Assembly: GCF_012641275.1 (NCBI RefSeq)
Contig: NZ_JABAIA010000001.1
Span: 1,426,001-1,490,000, forward strand
DNA: 64,000 nt
Source: Chitinophaga varians
GTDB lineage: Bacteria > Bacteroidota > Bacteroidia > Chitinophagales > Chitinophagaceae
Direction: 5' to 3'
The translations under genes were made by a program, and so were the position numbers. Below, piece after piece: positions 9,600-17,749 of this stretch. Within the stretch, counting starts at the first letter, position 1; each line of letters begins with the position of its first letter. A model generated the notes under the pieces. The model worked only from the letters and a program-made list of their open reading frames with translations. It was not told the origin of the DNA and did not search any database.

Positions 9600-9666
9600 A
9601 TTTAACTGGCTCTTTCCCTTATATACACGAAAAAAGAAGGGACTACTTAGTGAAGTGAAATAAATT

Positions 9667-10248
9667 TTATTGGATCAACAGTAACACGATTAATATATAG
9701 GCATCTTTTAATTCTGTGCGTATTGTTTTCAGGCTGCTGTGGATATGGGCCTCTACCGTGCGTATGGAGATGCCCAGTTTATCCGCTATTTCGCGGTGTG
9801 AGAGGCCTTCTTCGCGGCTCATGCGGAAAACGGCCCGTTGTTTTTCTCCCAGTTTTTCCAATACCTGTTGATACTGATTGAACAGCTCGTTATAATCCAT
9901 CCGTTGGCGGATATGGTCATCCTGTTGCGGCAGTACCTCTTCAGGCGCGATAGTGGCCAGTTGGCGCGTGGCTTTGTTGCGGATAAAATTCAGAATATGA
10001 TTGCGTGCGATGGTGAAAAGCAATACCTGCACATCAGCCGTCAGGTCGATTTTCTCCCGGAAACGCCACAGCTTCAGGAAGATGTCCAGCAGCAGTTCTT
10101 CCGCATCTTCTTCATTGCCCACTTTCTTTTTACAGTACGCCAGCACCTTCGGCCCGAGCAGATCGAGCAGGGAGCGCAATGCGTCTTCCTCCCCGTGGCG
10201 GAGGCGTTGCAACAGTTTTGGCGAAATCAGATTGGTTGTATTGTCCAT
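9667..10248 (-). CDS. ECF RNA polymerase sigma factor (FecI-like)
   Basis: 193 aa. Region 2 is visible at ~45-100 (NEEDAEELLLDIFLKLWRF ... LLFTIARNHILNFIRNKAT). Region 4 at ~130-180 carries EKQRAVFRMSREEGLSHREI, a helix-turn-helix IADKLGISIRTVEAHI and SLKTIRTELK. The protein ends in a very hydrophobic tail (AYILIVLLLIQ), also seen in the second sigma factor of this window. It is the first gene of the FecR-SusC-SusD operon. A TAATTTTG box lies 8 nt before the start, giving a very short leader. Confidence 0.93.
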   Translation of the reverse strand: MDNTTNLISPKLLQRLRHGEEDALRSLLDLLGPKVLAYCKKKVGNEEDAEELLLDIFLKLWRFREKIDLTADVQVLLFTIARNHILNFIRNKATRQLATIAPEEVLPQQDDHIRQRMDYNELFNQYQQVLEKLGEKQRAVFRMSREEGLSHREIADKLGISIRTVEAHIHSSLKTIRTELKDAYILIVLLLIQ

Positions 10249-10256
10249 GACGGAGA

Positions 10257-10284
10257 CAAAATTAACATGCTATTATTAACACAA
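10257..10284 (-). promoter_or_regulatory. Bacteroidota-type promoter of the sigma/FecR/SusCD operon 1
   Basis: Minus-strand TAATTTTG (10264-10257) fits the TAnnTTTG -7 consensus; TTG at 10284-10282 is 17 nt upstream, as expected for the -33 element. The -7 box is only 8 nt from the start codon. Confidence 0.55.
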
Positions 10285-10366
10285 GGTTACGCCGCGGCTA
10301 TCGTATCGTGGATCATCATTGTTCATCCGGTGGAATTTGTATCCGTCAATATTAATAAAAATTTAT

Positions 10367-10630
10367 TCAGTATTCTGCAAAAACTCCGTCTTTATAGCAC
10401 CAGAGCCATTGTTCTCCCGGTTCAGCCGAAGAGATGACCGGATGGTCTGTCTGGTGAAAGTGCTGTGTCATATGCCTGGCGGGGGAGTCATCGCAGCAGA
10501 GGGTGGCGCCGCAGGTCTGGCAGGTACGCAGGTGTACCCAGGTACCATCATGTTTGACGCATTCTTCACAGACGTAGTTTTTCGCTGTCTTAATTTCGGT
10601 GATGGCTTTCAGATGAGAACAGAGTGTCAT
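10367..10630 (-). CDS. UBP-type zinc-finger domain protein
   Basis: 87 aa from the Met at 10630 (MTLCSHLKAITEIK). The Cys/His pattern YVCEEC...HLRTCQTCGATLCCDD...ARHMTQHFHQTDHPV is the ZnF-UBP fold, which binds zinc and in eukaryotes recognises ubiquitin C-termini. Stand-alone bacterial versions are common in Bacteroidota and have no established role. The frame extends upstream to 10687, but the extension (NTISCHQAYFSTSIN) does not belong to the family, so I start internally. It is divergent from endonuclease V. Confidence 0.85.
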   Translation of the reverse strand: MTLCSHLKAITEIKTAKNYVCEECVKHDGTWVHLRTCQTCGATLCCDDSPARHMTQHFHQTDHPVISSAEPGEQWLWCYKDGVFAEY

Positions 10631-10728
10631 GATGAGATCATTTATGCTGGTAGAAAAATATGCCTGGTGACACGATATGGTATTCAAATATACAAATAGT
10701 TAATATTGCAGCTAAAACTGAACTGTAC

Positions 10729-11418
10729 ATGATCACACCTGCTGAAGCCATCACCCTCCAGGAACAGCTGAGGGCGCAAGTCATCACCACCGATGTGCTT
10801 CCTCATCCTATACGGACCATTGCCGGTACTGACGTAGAGTACGACAAGTCCACCAACCTCATCGCCGGCAGCGTGGTGGTCATGGATTACAATACCCTGG
10901 CTGTGCTGGCCGTCGCCTCGCACTGTATGGAAGTGACCTTTCCTTATATCCCCGGGCTTTTTTCTTTCCGGGAGATGCCACCGCTGCTGGAGGCCTACCG
11001 TCAGCTGCAGGTAGAGCCCGACCTTATTATCTGCGATGGACAGGGACTGGCGCATCAACGCCGCTTCGGCCTGGCCTGTCATTTCGGGGTAACGCTCGAC
11101 AAACCGGTGATAGGTTGCGGTAAAACACGCCTGTGCGGTGAGTACGAGAACCTGGGTGAAACACGCGGCAGCGTCGCTCCGCTGATAGCCGAAGACGACC
11201 AGGCACTGATCGGCAACGCCCTGCGTACCCGGGACGGTATTAATCCGGTATTTGTCTCTACAGGACACAAGGTCAGTCTGGCCACCGCCACAGACATTGT
11301 TTTGAAAATAGCCACCCAATACCGGCTGCCGGAGACAACACGGCTGGCAGACCACTATGCGCGGCTGGCATTGCTGGCTTACAAATCGGGCTCAAAAGAG
11401 CCACCAGCAGGCATTTAG
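10729..11418 (+). CDS. nfi: Endonuclease V
   Basis: 229 aa from the Met at 10729 (MITPAEAITLQEQL); the upstream extension to 10660 is not family-like. Endonuclease V cuts DNA next to deaminated bases (inosine) and can act on inosine RNA. Seen: GTDVEYDKS with the first catalytic Asp, the YIPGLFSFREMPPLLEAY motif with the PYIP wedge and Glu, DLIICDGQGLAHQRRFGLA with the second Asp (DGxG), and KPVIGCGKTRL. The length is normal. It sits just upstream of tRNA-Asp, which has its own promoter. Confidence 0.93.
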   Translation: MITPAEAITLQEQLRAQVITTDVLPHPIRTIAGTDVEYDKSTNLIAGSVVVMDYNTLAVLAVASHCMEVTFPYIPGLFSFREMPPLLEAYRQLQVEPDLIICDGQGLAHQRRFGLACHFGVTLDKPVIGCGKTRLCGEYENLGETRGSVAPLIAEDDQALIGNALRTRDGINPVFVSTGHKVSLATATDIVLKIATQYRLPETTRLADHYARLALLAYKSGSKEPPAGI

Positions 11419-11447
11419 ATATTTATTTCTTAAATTTTGAATAATTA

Positions 11448-11480
11448 TTTGGTTGATTGAAATAAATATTTCTATATTTG
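11448..11480 (+). promoter_or_regulatory. tRNA-Asp promoter
   Basis: TTTG at 11448-11451 and a perfect -7 box TATATTTG at 11473-11480, 21 nt apart, lie about 50 nt before the tRNA. Confidence 0.6.
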
Positions 11481-11529
11481 CAACCCCAAACGGGGCCAAC
11501 GGTTTGGCTGAAAAGCAGAACCACAGCGA

Positions 11530-11603
11530 GGATTGGTAGTTCAGTCGGTTAGAATGCCGCCCTGTCACGGCGGAGGTCGCGGGTTCGAGTCCCGTCCAGT
11601 CCG
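11530..11603 (+). tRNA. tRNA-Asp (GTC)
   Basis: 74 nt cloverleaf. The acceptor stem pairs GGATTGG with CCAGTCC (one G-U pair). The D arm is GTTCAGTCGGTTAGAAT, the anticodon stem CCGCC/GGCGG has loop CTGTCAC and anticodon GTC at 11564-11566, and the T arm contains GGGTTCGAGTCCC. The discriminator base is G. CCA is not encoded (the sequence continues CAAAA). Confidence 0.96.
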
Positions 11604-11605
11604 CA

Positions 11606-11643
11606 AAAAGGGACAAATCATCAAAAGATGGTTTGTCCCTTTT
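11606..11643 (+). terminator. tRNA-Asp terminator hairpin
   Basis: 17-bp stem (AAAAGGGACAAATCATC with GATGGTTTGTCCCTTTT, one G-U pair) and an AAAA loop, followed by TGCATTTT. The right arm plus TGCATTT recurs at 17701-17724 with one difference. Confidence 0.8.
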
Positions 11644-11784
11644 GCATTTTAGCTGTATTACTTGACTGGCGTGGCAATTAGCATAATATGTCATCCACTG
11701 CTCTTCTTCATCTCATCCTACTCATAAGAAAGTGTATGCTTTGGTCAAAGACCTTACATAAAAAAGTACCTCATTGGGTCAGCA

Positions 11785-12186
11785 TCATAGCTGATTATTT
11801 TTAATAAAAAGCTGTAACCTCTCCAGCTCCTGACTGATAATGGGAGAAGCATCTTCCGTCTGGACTCTCGCCTGTTCTGTGAGATGTTTAACATGGTCCC
11901 AGTCATACGTATTTACACGATGTCTTATCTCTCGCATAATCTCGGCAATATGAGACAGCCCAACATAATTATAGGTAGAAATGTGGGCGTGAGCTAACAG
12001 ATCAATTTTAGAGACATCTTTGTCCGAAACGGCATCTTCCAGTTCTGCTAATTTCAGCTGAATAGAGGCAACATAATTCTCGAACACAACCAAGGCATAA
12101 CACTCGTTCTGTTCATATGTCAGGTAAAGTGAGGAATCGAGCCTTGTATCGAATTCAAATCTGGGCTGATAGAGGGCGTCACTCAT
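11785..12186 (-). CDS. HPt-like phosphotransfer protein (putative)
   Basis: 133 aa, all-helical by pattern, no signal peptide. The centre (VSKIDLLAHAHISTYNYVGLSHIAEIMREI) resembles the HPt helix pair, in which a phospho-accepting His sits in A-H-x-x-K-G...GA. Here His66 or His68 would be the site, but the usual K-G after it is replaced (I-S), so this is a divergent member. It is divergently oriented to a hybrid histidine kinase starting at 12562 whose receiver would need an HPt partner. I infer a phosphorelay from the pairing; a non-signalling helical protein remains possible. Confidence 0.5.
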   Translation of the reverse strand: MSDALYQPRFEFDTRLDSSLYLTYEQNECYALVVFENYVASIQLKLAELEDAVSDKDVSKIDLLAHAHISTYNYVGLSHIAEIMREIRHRVNTYDWDHVKHLTEQARVQTEDASPIISQELERLQLFIKNNQL

Positions 12187-12561
12187 TCTTTGGTTAATTT
12201 TGCAGGTTAGTAGTGTTTATTGGGCAGGGGGATATTTTAGGAGTTATCCAGGTTATGATAAAACGAATATGATCATCTCCCGGAATATACTAAGATAAGA
12301 AATCTAATCTTGAAGTGCGAAATGAAAAACACAAGCGATAAACGTAAAGGAGAAGCCGTTAACATTAAATTTATCATTGTAACAAAGAATATTGTTATCT
12401 TCCATTAAATAACAATAGATTAACAAATCCTACAGCACACATGGCATTATAAATCAATATCTCACAAGAGATTTGAGTACTAGGAAACTTTACATCAGAC
12501 ACTGTGGTGGATACTTTCTCAAAATAATCAGAAGTTATGACCCTTAGTAAATTCCTACAAC
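12187..12561 (+). other. Intergenic region between HPt-like gene and hybrid kinase
   Basis: 375 nt, AT-rich, between divergent genes. I see several short A/T-rich inverted stretches (AACAAAGAATATTGTTATC near 12380) but no convincing gene, tRNA or terminator, and no clean TAnnTTTG promoter. Confidence 0.4.
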
Positions 12562-14328
12562 ATGAATGTTAGACTTAACACCAAAAAAAAATTTATTCGT
12601 TTTAAGAATAAAACCGCCAGGTTTGTATCTACAATTAGAAATATAGGCACTACAGGTATCGAAGATCAGGATAAAGTGAAGAGAATAAAGCTCACTAACG
12701 CTATTGGTGCATCAATAGCCTTCATGATATTATCAATTGCCCCAATCGGCGTTATATTTACCAAGAACGTAGTGATAGCAATTGCAGCCGGGGTCGATAT
12801 ACTGTTTACACTCTCAGTCCTCGTATTAAACCACTATAAAAAACATTTGACCGCGAGTCTGGTAATCTATTTCTCTCAATGTCTGGCTGTGATAGCATTC
12901 GGTATTATATTAGGAGGCCTGATACAGTTGCAATGCGTAATAGTATTTTTAATTTCAATTCTCTATCTGTTATTTAAAGAAAAGAGCCTTAGAATAGTTT
13001 GTTTAATATCAGCAATTCTCACCCTGGTAATTTTACAAACAATCTACTATTTAAATTCAGTCGTGCTGCAACCACTAGGACTAGATACTGCTTACATTAT
13101 TCAGTCTTTGGCGTTAGTGGGTTTGTTGGTTCTAATTCTGGTTATTAGCAGACCATATGTGCAAAGCCATGACAACAACCCGGAACTGGAACGGGCTAAT
13201 CAGTTTATAAAAGTTTTTACCTATAAAATTGCTCATGAGTTGAGAAATGAGCTTAATCAAATCAACTTAGCGTCTTATTTAATAAAAAAAGAAGCCGCTG
13301 CAAATAAGCAACTGGAAAACATCAGCAATTTAATAGACATACTCAGAAATTCATCTAATGAAACAAAAAACATTGTGAACAATGTCCTTAGTATGGCTAA
13401 AATCGAATCAGGCCAAATAGATGCTGTTGTATTATCACATTTCCAGACCGCTTCATTCTTTGAAAAATTTATCCCCGCTTATAAATTGTTAGCCAGGGGA
13501 AAAGGAATTCAGGTAAAATTATTTATTGATGAAAAAATGCCTGCAGTAATCATTGGCGATCCACTCAAAATAGGCGAGATAGTCAATAACCTAATGGGAA
13601 ACGCAATAAAATATTCCCATAAGTACAGTACTGTATATTTGAAAATTGCTGCGAATGAAAAAACATACCAGATTGAGGTCATCAATAAAGGGAAAATGAT
13701 TCCCAAAGAAAAAATTGACCAAATATTTGATCCATTCATAACATTTAAAGGCAACAGGCAAACGGAAGGAACTGGATTAGGGCTTTCGCTTGTTAAAAAC
13801 ATTGCGGAAACATTGAATGGAAAAGTGGCGGTGACAAATCCAATGCCGGAACATACAAAATTCTCTGTCATATTACCTCTTTTGGCAGGTACACAGGAGG
13901 AAATTAAAGAGGAGGAGGAAGACATGGATATTTTTGATTTTCCACACAACATCTTAATTGCGGATGATGAGGATATGAATTGCCTCCTCTTATCCAAAGT
14001 TCTGGAAGATCTTGGCTGTATAGTAAAAACTACTTCAAATGGACAAGAGGCGTTAAATGCAATAGAGAAAAAATTACCCGACTTAATTATTCTGGACAGC
14101 GCCATGCCTGTATTGAATGGAGAAGAGACTTTAAACAAATTAAAACAAGATAGCAGAACCAAGGACATTCCAGTGGTAATCGCCACAGGAGATGCTTTCG
14201 CAGAAAAACAGGCCAAATTAATTGCAGCCGGAGCTTCAGCAATCATGTCAAAACCAATTGTGATTAAGGACCTCGCAAAGGTATTAACACAACATTTAAA
14301 ACATCACTGTGACGATCAACTAAAATAG
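12562..14328 (+). CDS. Hybrid sensor histidine kinase with membrane domain and receiver
   Basis: 588 aa. Residues ~45-200 hold about six membrane segments without a periplasmic sensor domain. HisKA follows with phospho-His 225 (YKIAHELRNELNQI). The ATPase domain (~330-440) has an N box (VNNLMGNAIKYS) and a G2 box (GTGLGLSL); the usual DxGxG is NKGKM, so the conserved Asp is Asn. A receiver domain at ~463-580 has acidic pair DDED, acceptor Asp512 (ILDSAMPVLNG), Thr542 and Lys564. There is no output domain, so phosphate should pass to an HPt protein, perhaps the neighbour at 11785. The gene is clearly AT-rich beside the SusCD operons, which suggests different ancestry. Confidence 0.9.
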   Translation: MNVRLNTKKKFIRFKNKTARFVSTIRNIGTTGIEDQDKVKRIKLTNAIGASIAFMILSIAPIGVIFTKNVVIAIAAGVDILFTLSVLVLNHYKKHLTASLVIYFSQCLAVIAFGIILGGLIQLQCVIVFLISILYLLFKEKSLRIVCLISAILTLVILQTIYYLNSVVLQPLGLDTAYIIQSLALVGLLVLILVISRPYVQSHDNNPELERANQFIKVFTYKIAHELRNELNQINLASYLIKKEAAANKQLENISNLIDILRNSSNETKNIVNNVLSMAKIESGQIDAVVLSHFQTASFFEKFIPAYKLLARGKGIQVKLFIDEKMPAVIIGDPLKIGEIVNNLMGNAIKYSHKYSTVYLKIAANEKTYQIEVINKGKMIPKEKIDQIFDPFITFKGNRQTEGTGLGLSLVKNIAETLNGKVAVTNPMPEHTKFSVILPLLAGTQEEIKEEEEDMDIFDFPHNILIADDEDMNCLLLSKVLEDLGCIVKTTSNGQEALNAIEKKLPDLIILDSAMPVLNGEETLNKLKQDSRTKDIPVVIATGDAFAEKQAKLIAAGASAIMSKPIVIKDLAKVLTQHLKHHCDDQLK

Positions 14329-14353
14329 ATACCGGTTTAATGGCATTTAATTC

Positions 14354-15481
14354 CTATACAGCTTGTGCCACTGCACCAGGCAATCCGGTTTCCGCGAAAA
14401 TTGAAGCCGGGCGTTTATATCGTTTCGTATAAACCTGCCACAGCCAGCTGGCTTGAATGCATTTTTCAATACCTTTTACGTAGGAGGTGAGGGCATCATT
14501 TTTTGATCCATCACTCCCGGCTAAATCATGCATCTGTTTTTTAATTTTATCGATTAAATCCAATAATTCAATCATCATTTCCTGAACAATTTTTGCTGAC
14601 TTAACTATTACATCCGTCAAGGAACACATAGGGTCATTCAAGGCAACTATCATCAAGAGGTTCGCATCTGTTGAATTATCAATAACCTCCTTTTCGAACG
14701 AGAAAAGATCATTTGACAGACATCCAAAAGCAGCAGTTAAAAAATTAATCCTCTGCAGATAGTTGTCAATCCCTAAATCTGAGCACCAGTCCGCATCCAG
14801 GAAGTTACCGGATGCATACTCAATGAGCATTACAATATGGTGCATACCCGAAGTATGGCAACGCAATTCAATATACTCATCAATGGATGGCACATACCCT
14901 TGTGCATCGGAGTTCCCATCCCTATGAGTAACATCAATATGATAACAATAAAGGTGGAGGAACTTTTCAAACCATGGCAAAGGGGAGGTACCTTTCATGA
15001 ATTTAAGAATTTCAATGTTGGCCTTTTCAACCGATGTTACATTATCCGGTAGTAGAAGATCCAAATCAACATTTGACATTCTTTTCATCAATTCCCTCGC
15101 TTCGGTTTGCTTGTCCGAATTTAGATGGCGGAAAAGATCGCGGCCAACAATGTCATTGAGATAATAGTCTATAGCATTGTTTTCAACCATAGAAACCAAT
15201 CTGTCGAACTGGGCGTCGGGATATAGGAAAAGTTCACAGGTTATATAGTGCTTCGCCTGCTCAATCCAGATGCCGTGTTCCTCACAGAATTGTTGTGCTA
15301 TCTTAATGATAGTTTCACTTTGGGGATGAGGGTTTAAGGCTTGACAGTAGTCTTTTAGCGTAAAACTGTCGAAATTAAGAAGGTCAGCGATAGAAAACAT
15401 TGTACCATTGGCAATAAGCTCACGGTACTGCGCCTGAATCTGCCCCAATTTTAGGGCAGTCAGAGATACATTTCTTTTCAT
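14354..15481 (-). CDS. Class I terpene synthase (terpene cyclase)
   Basis: 375 aa, a usual length for bacterial cyclases. Seen: a perfect NSE/DTE triad, N257-D-x-x-S261-x-x-x-E265 (NDLFSFEKE), which binds Mg; a pyrophosphate-sensor Arg in YIELRCHTSGMHH (R207), 50 residues before the triad; and a C-terminal RY pair (R354-Y355 in YTKRYKRP) after the usual W. The aspartate-rich motif position reads DYYLND (105-110) instead of DDxxD, an unusual form. The enzyme should ionise and cyclise a linear prenyl diphosphate (C10-C20) in the cytosol. No prenyltransferase or P450 lies beside it. It converges on the hybrid kinase (25 nt) and is AT-rich like it. Confidence 0.88.
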   Translation of the reverse strand: MKRNVSLTALKLGQIQAQYRELIANGTMFSIADLLNFDSFTLKDYCQALNPHPQSETIIKIAQQFCEEHGIWIEQAKHYITCELFLYPDAQFDRLVSMVENNAIDYYLNDIVGRDLFRHLNSDKQTEARELMKRMSNVDLDLLLPDNVTSVEKANIEILKFMKGTSPLPWFEKFLHLYCYHIDVTHRDGNSDAQGYVPSIDEYIELRCHTSGMHHIVMLIEYASGNFLDADWCSDLGIDNYLQRINFLTAAFGCLSNDLFSFEKEVIDNSTDANLLMIVALNDPMCSLTDVIVKSAKIVQEMMIELLDLIDKIKKQMHDLAGSDGSKNDALTSYVKGIEKCIQASWLWQVYTKRYKRPASIFAETGLPGAVAQAV

Positions 15482-16034
15482 AGATGTTATTTTTTTAATG
15501 TGTATAAAAATAGAATGCCATGCTATGAGTTGGTAGTCGGACGGACAGTCAGGTCCAAGCTAGGAGCTATATTTTTTGCATTCGATTGTTTGTGGCATTA
15601 TCGAGGTGTTATGATGGCAAATTGAGGTTTCAATCAGTAATTTCAATTACTCATCATTAATATCGCTATGAATATTATTTGATACAAGATAGCTAAAATG
15701 GACAAATTTTGTCTGTGGGAAAAATCGAATTTCTGTTAATCCTCTTTCAGTAAGCAGACTTAATGTAAGTTATTTGACTGCGAAATAAATGGCAGTGTCC
15801 AGCATGATCTAATTTTCCTCTTCTCGTAATTAGAGATTCCCTTTGGATACGAACGTAACAGCATTCAGCATAATCTTTTCCTAACAACATCTACTCAAGA
15901 TCCTAAAAAAGGTAAAACTGCAGCCTGGTATCGATCCAACGTACATAATTTTAAAAACAAGAAATCAACAACACCAAATCTATAGCTTAGCCATCATCAT
16001 TGCGAACCCCTTTTATAATAATTAACCTATCCCC
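15482..16034 (+). other. AT-rich intergenic region before the T9SS cargo gene
   Basis: 553 nt between divergent genes. No frame of useful length with protein-like character, no tRNA, no strong terminator. A minus-strand TATTTTTA about 25 nt before the terpene synthase start is a one-mismatch -7 box. The rest is unexplained. Confidence 0.4.
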
Positions 16035-17654
16035 ATGCATAATTTCTACGTTGCACTCAAAAAAATACTTACCTTCTGTAGTATCGTATTGCTTAACATC
16101 CTGGCAATATCATCCAGCGCTCTCGGACAGAAAACATATGCCAATAGTCAAACAAATCAGGTAAATGGCCTTTGCTTGCTCTGTGGAGTAGATAATCCCA
16201 ATAACCCCGTCAATAACAGCAACCTTGAAGACTACTCCACTTTTATTATCAATGTGGGGCTCTTGGGGGTAAGTGTGGAGCAAACACTCATTTTCCCAAC
16301 TGCGAGCGCCGCAGGTTGCGATTCTCTTATTATTGGCATCGGCAGTGGAAATCCGGTATTGTCTGCCAATTTATTCGGAGGAGTGACGGTGGAAACTTAC
16401 AATGGCAGTACTTCCAACAATGATTCTCATGTTGTGGATTCGAGCGTATTACAGCTCCTGCAGTGCAACAGCCGCGGAGAAGTACTACTGCGGCCACAGC
16501 ACCAATTTGACAGGGTTAAGATCAGATTAAGCAGCAGCCTTGTTGGACTGTTAAACAATTTCCGGCTTTACTATGCATATCGGAAAAACAGTGTAGACAA
16601 CCCGATTTATTATCCGCCTGAAGGAATGGTGTGTGGCGCGCCATTTATACCAATACTGAATCATCAGCCAAATATGAACTATAATGTAAGAGTTATCTAT
16701 ACTGCATTTTCCAATCTGATATTAGATACCTCCTACACAGTGATAAACAGAGATTCTGTGCAACTGCCCTATTATACAAACTTCGCCGGTTCACAGGGAG
16801 ATATTTATATACAGGCCGTCAATAATATAACCGGATGCAAATCTGATTCTGTTCATCATGCATATTTTGCAGGAAGTACATCTTCTTTACCCAGGGTCGA
16901 TATTGACAGCGTGCATATCTGCAAAGGTGACAGCGCTACCCTCCACGCCGTCCAGGTGGTTCCTAATGCGCTATACTCCATTATCTGGTATAGTGCTCCT
17001 ACCGGAGGAACGCGGCTACATACAGGCCCTGATTATACGGTAAGTCCAGCCACTAGCACCACTTATTATGTTACGGCCAAAGGCTCCTGTGAATATCCCC
17101 AACGTATCCCGGTAAAGGTGGCAGTCACTCCCCGGACGCCACCTACGCTTGCCCGTGATACATTACGCATGAGAGTAAATACCAATGATACACTGGTGGC
17201 CATCGCTCCGCAGGGAGCTACATTCACCTGGTACGCTACGGCTACAGGTGGTTCCCCGCTCTTTACCGGCAGTGCTTTTCCCGTCCATCCGGTTACGTTG
17301 GACACTTTGCACTATTACGTGGAATCACTTCTCGATGGTTGTATAAGCAGCAGTCGTACCCAAGCTGTAGTCATTGTCAGCAATCAGTTTTCCATGACCA
17401 GCAAAACAGAACTACCTTCTGAACTAAAACTGCATCCAAATCCAACCACAGGAGAAATAGTATTTCAATACAACAAGGATCTGGCCGGCAGCACGATTAT
17501 CCTAAACAACATGAATGGCGCACCGGTTTATCAGCATATAATAAAAACAAATATCGTGAAAGTGCCGGATCATATACCGGCAGGCATCTATCTCATAAAA
17601 ATCAACACTATGACAGGGAAGATTCTGACAGGGAAAATTATAATACAAAAGTAG
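16035..17654 (+). CDS. Secreted T9SS cargo protein with Ig-like domains
   Basis: 539 aa. A signal peptide (FCSIVLLNILAISSSALGQ) is followed by a ~160-residue Asn/Ser-rich N-terminal beta domain (NGLCLLCGVDNPNNPVNN), then repeated Ig-like modules (~290-365 and ~370-440) with CHU_C-type phrases such as SPATSTTYYVTAKGSC and GATFTWYATATGGSPLFTG. A type A T9SS C-terminal sorting domain starts near residue 460 (LKLHPNPTTGEIVFQY) and ends GIYLIKINTMTGKILTGKII. The protein should cross the outer membrane by type IX secretion and be released or anchored. No catalytic domain is seen; an adhesin-like role is inferred. Confidence 0.85.
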   Translation: MHNFYVALKKILTFCSIVLLNILAISSSALGQKTYANSQTNQVNGLCLLCGVDNPNNPVNNSNLEDYSTFIINVGLLGVSVEQTLIFPTASAAGCDSLIIGIGSGNPVLSANLFGGVTVETYNGSTSNNDSHVVDSSVLQLLQCNSRGEVLLRPQHQFDRVKIRLSSSLVGLLNNFRLYYAYRKNSVDNPIYYPPEGMVCGAPFIPILNHQPNMNYNVRVIYTAFSNLILDTSYTVINRDSVQLPYYTNFAGSQGDIYIQAVNNITGCKSDSVHHAYFAGSTSSLPRVDIDSVHICKGDSATLHAVQVVPNALYSIIWYSAPTGGTRLHTGPDYTVSPATSTTYYVTAKGSCEYPQRIPVKVAVTPRTPPTLARDTLRMRVNTNDTLVAIAPQGATFTWYATATGGSPLFTGSAFPVHPVTLDTLHYYVESLLDGCISSSRTQAVVIVSNQFSMTSKTELPSELKLHPNPTTGEIVFQYNKDLAGSTIILNNMNGAPVYQHIIKTNIVKVPDHIPAGIYLIKINTMTGKILTGKIIIQK

Positions 17655-17679
17655 TCCGGGTTATAACTTTTTTTACGAA

Positions 17680-17717
17680 AAAAGGGATAAACCATCTTCT
17701 GATGGTTTATCCCTTTT
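17680..17717. terminator. Bidirectional terminator hairpin, near-copy of the tRNA-Asp terminator
   Basis: Perfect 17-bp stem (AAAAGGGATAAACCATC/GATGGTTTATCCCTTTT), loop TTCT, preceded by a T run and followed by TGCATTT. It lies between convergent genes. Confidence 0.85.
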
Positions 17718-17749
17718 GCATTTCCACGACACTTTCAATGACAACTTTT

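Noticed and set aside
11392..11694. Minus-strand frame containing TGLEPATSAVTGRHSN
   Set aside because: It is the well-known false protein from the antisense strand of a tRNA gene; it covers tRNA-Asp.
11530..17724. Integrated element with att sites at tRNA-Asp
   Set aside because: No integrase, relaxase or transposase was found and the tRNA 3' end itself is not duplicated; kept only as a weaker island hypothesis based on hairpin copies.
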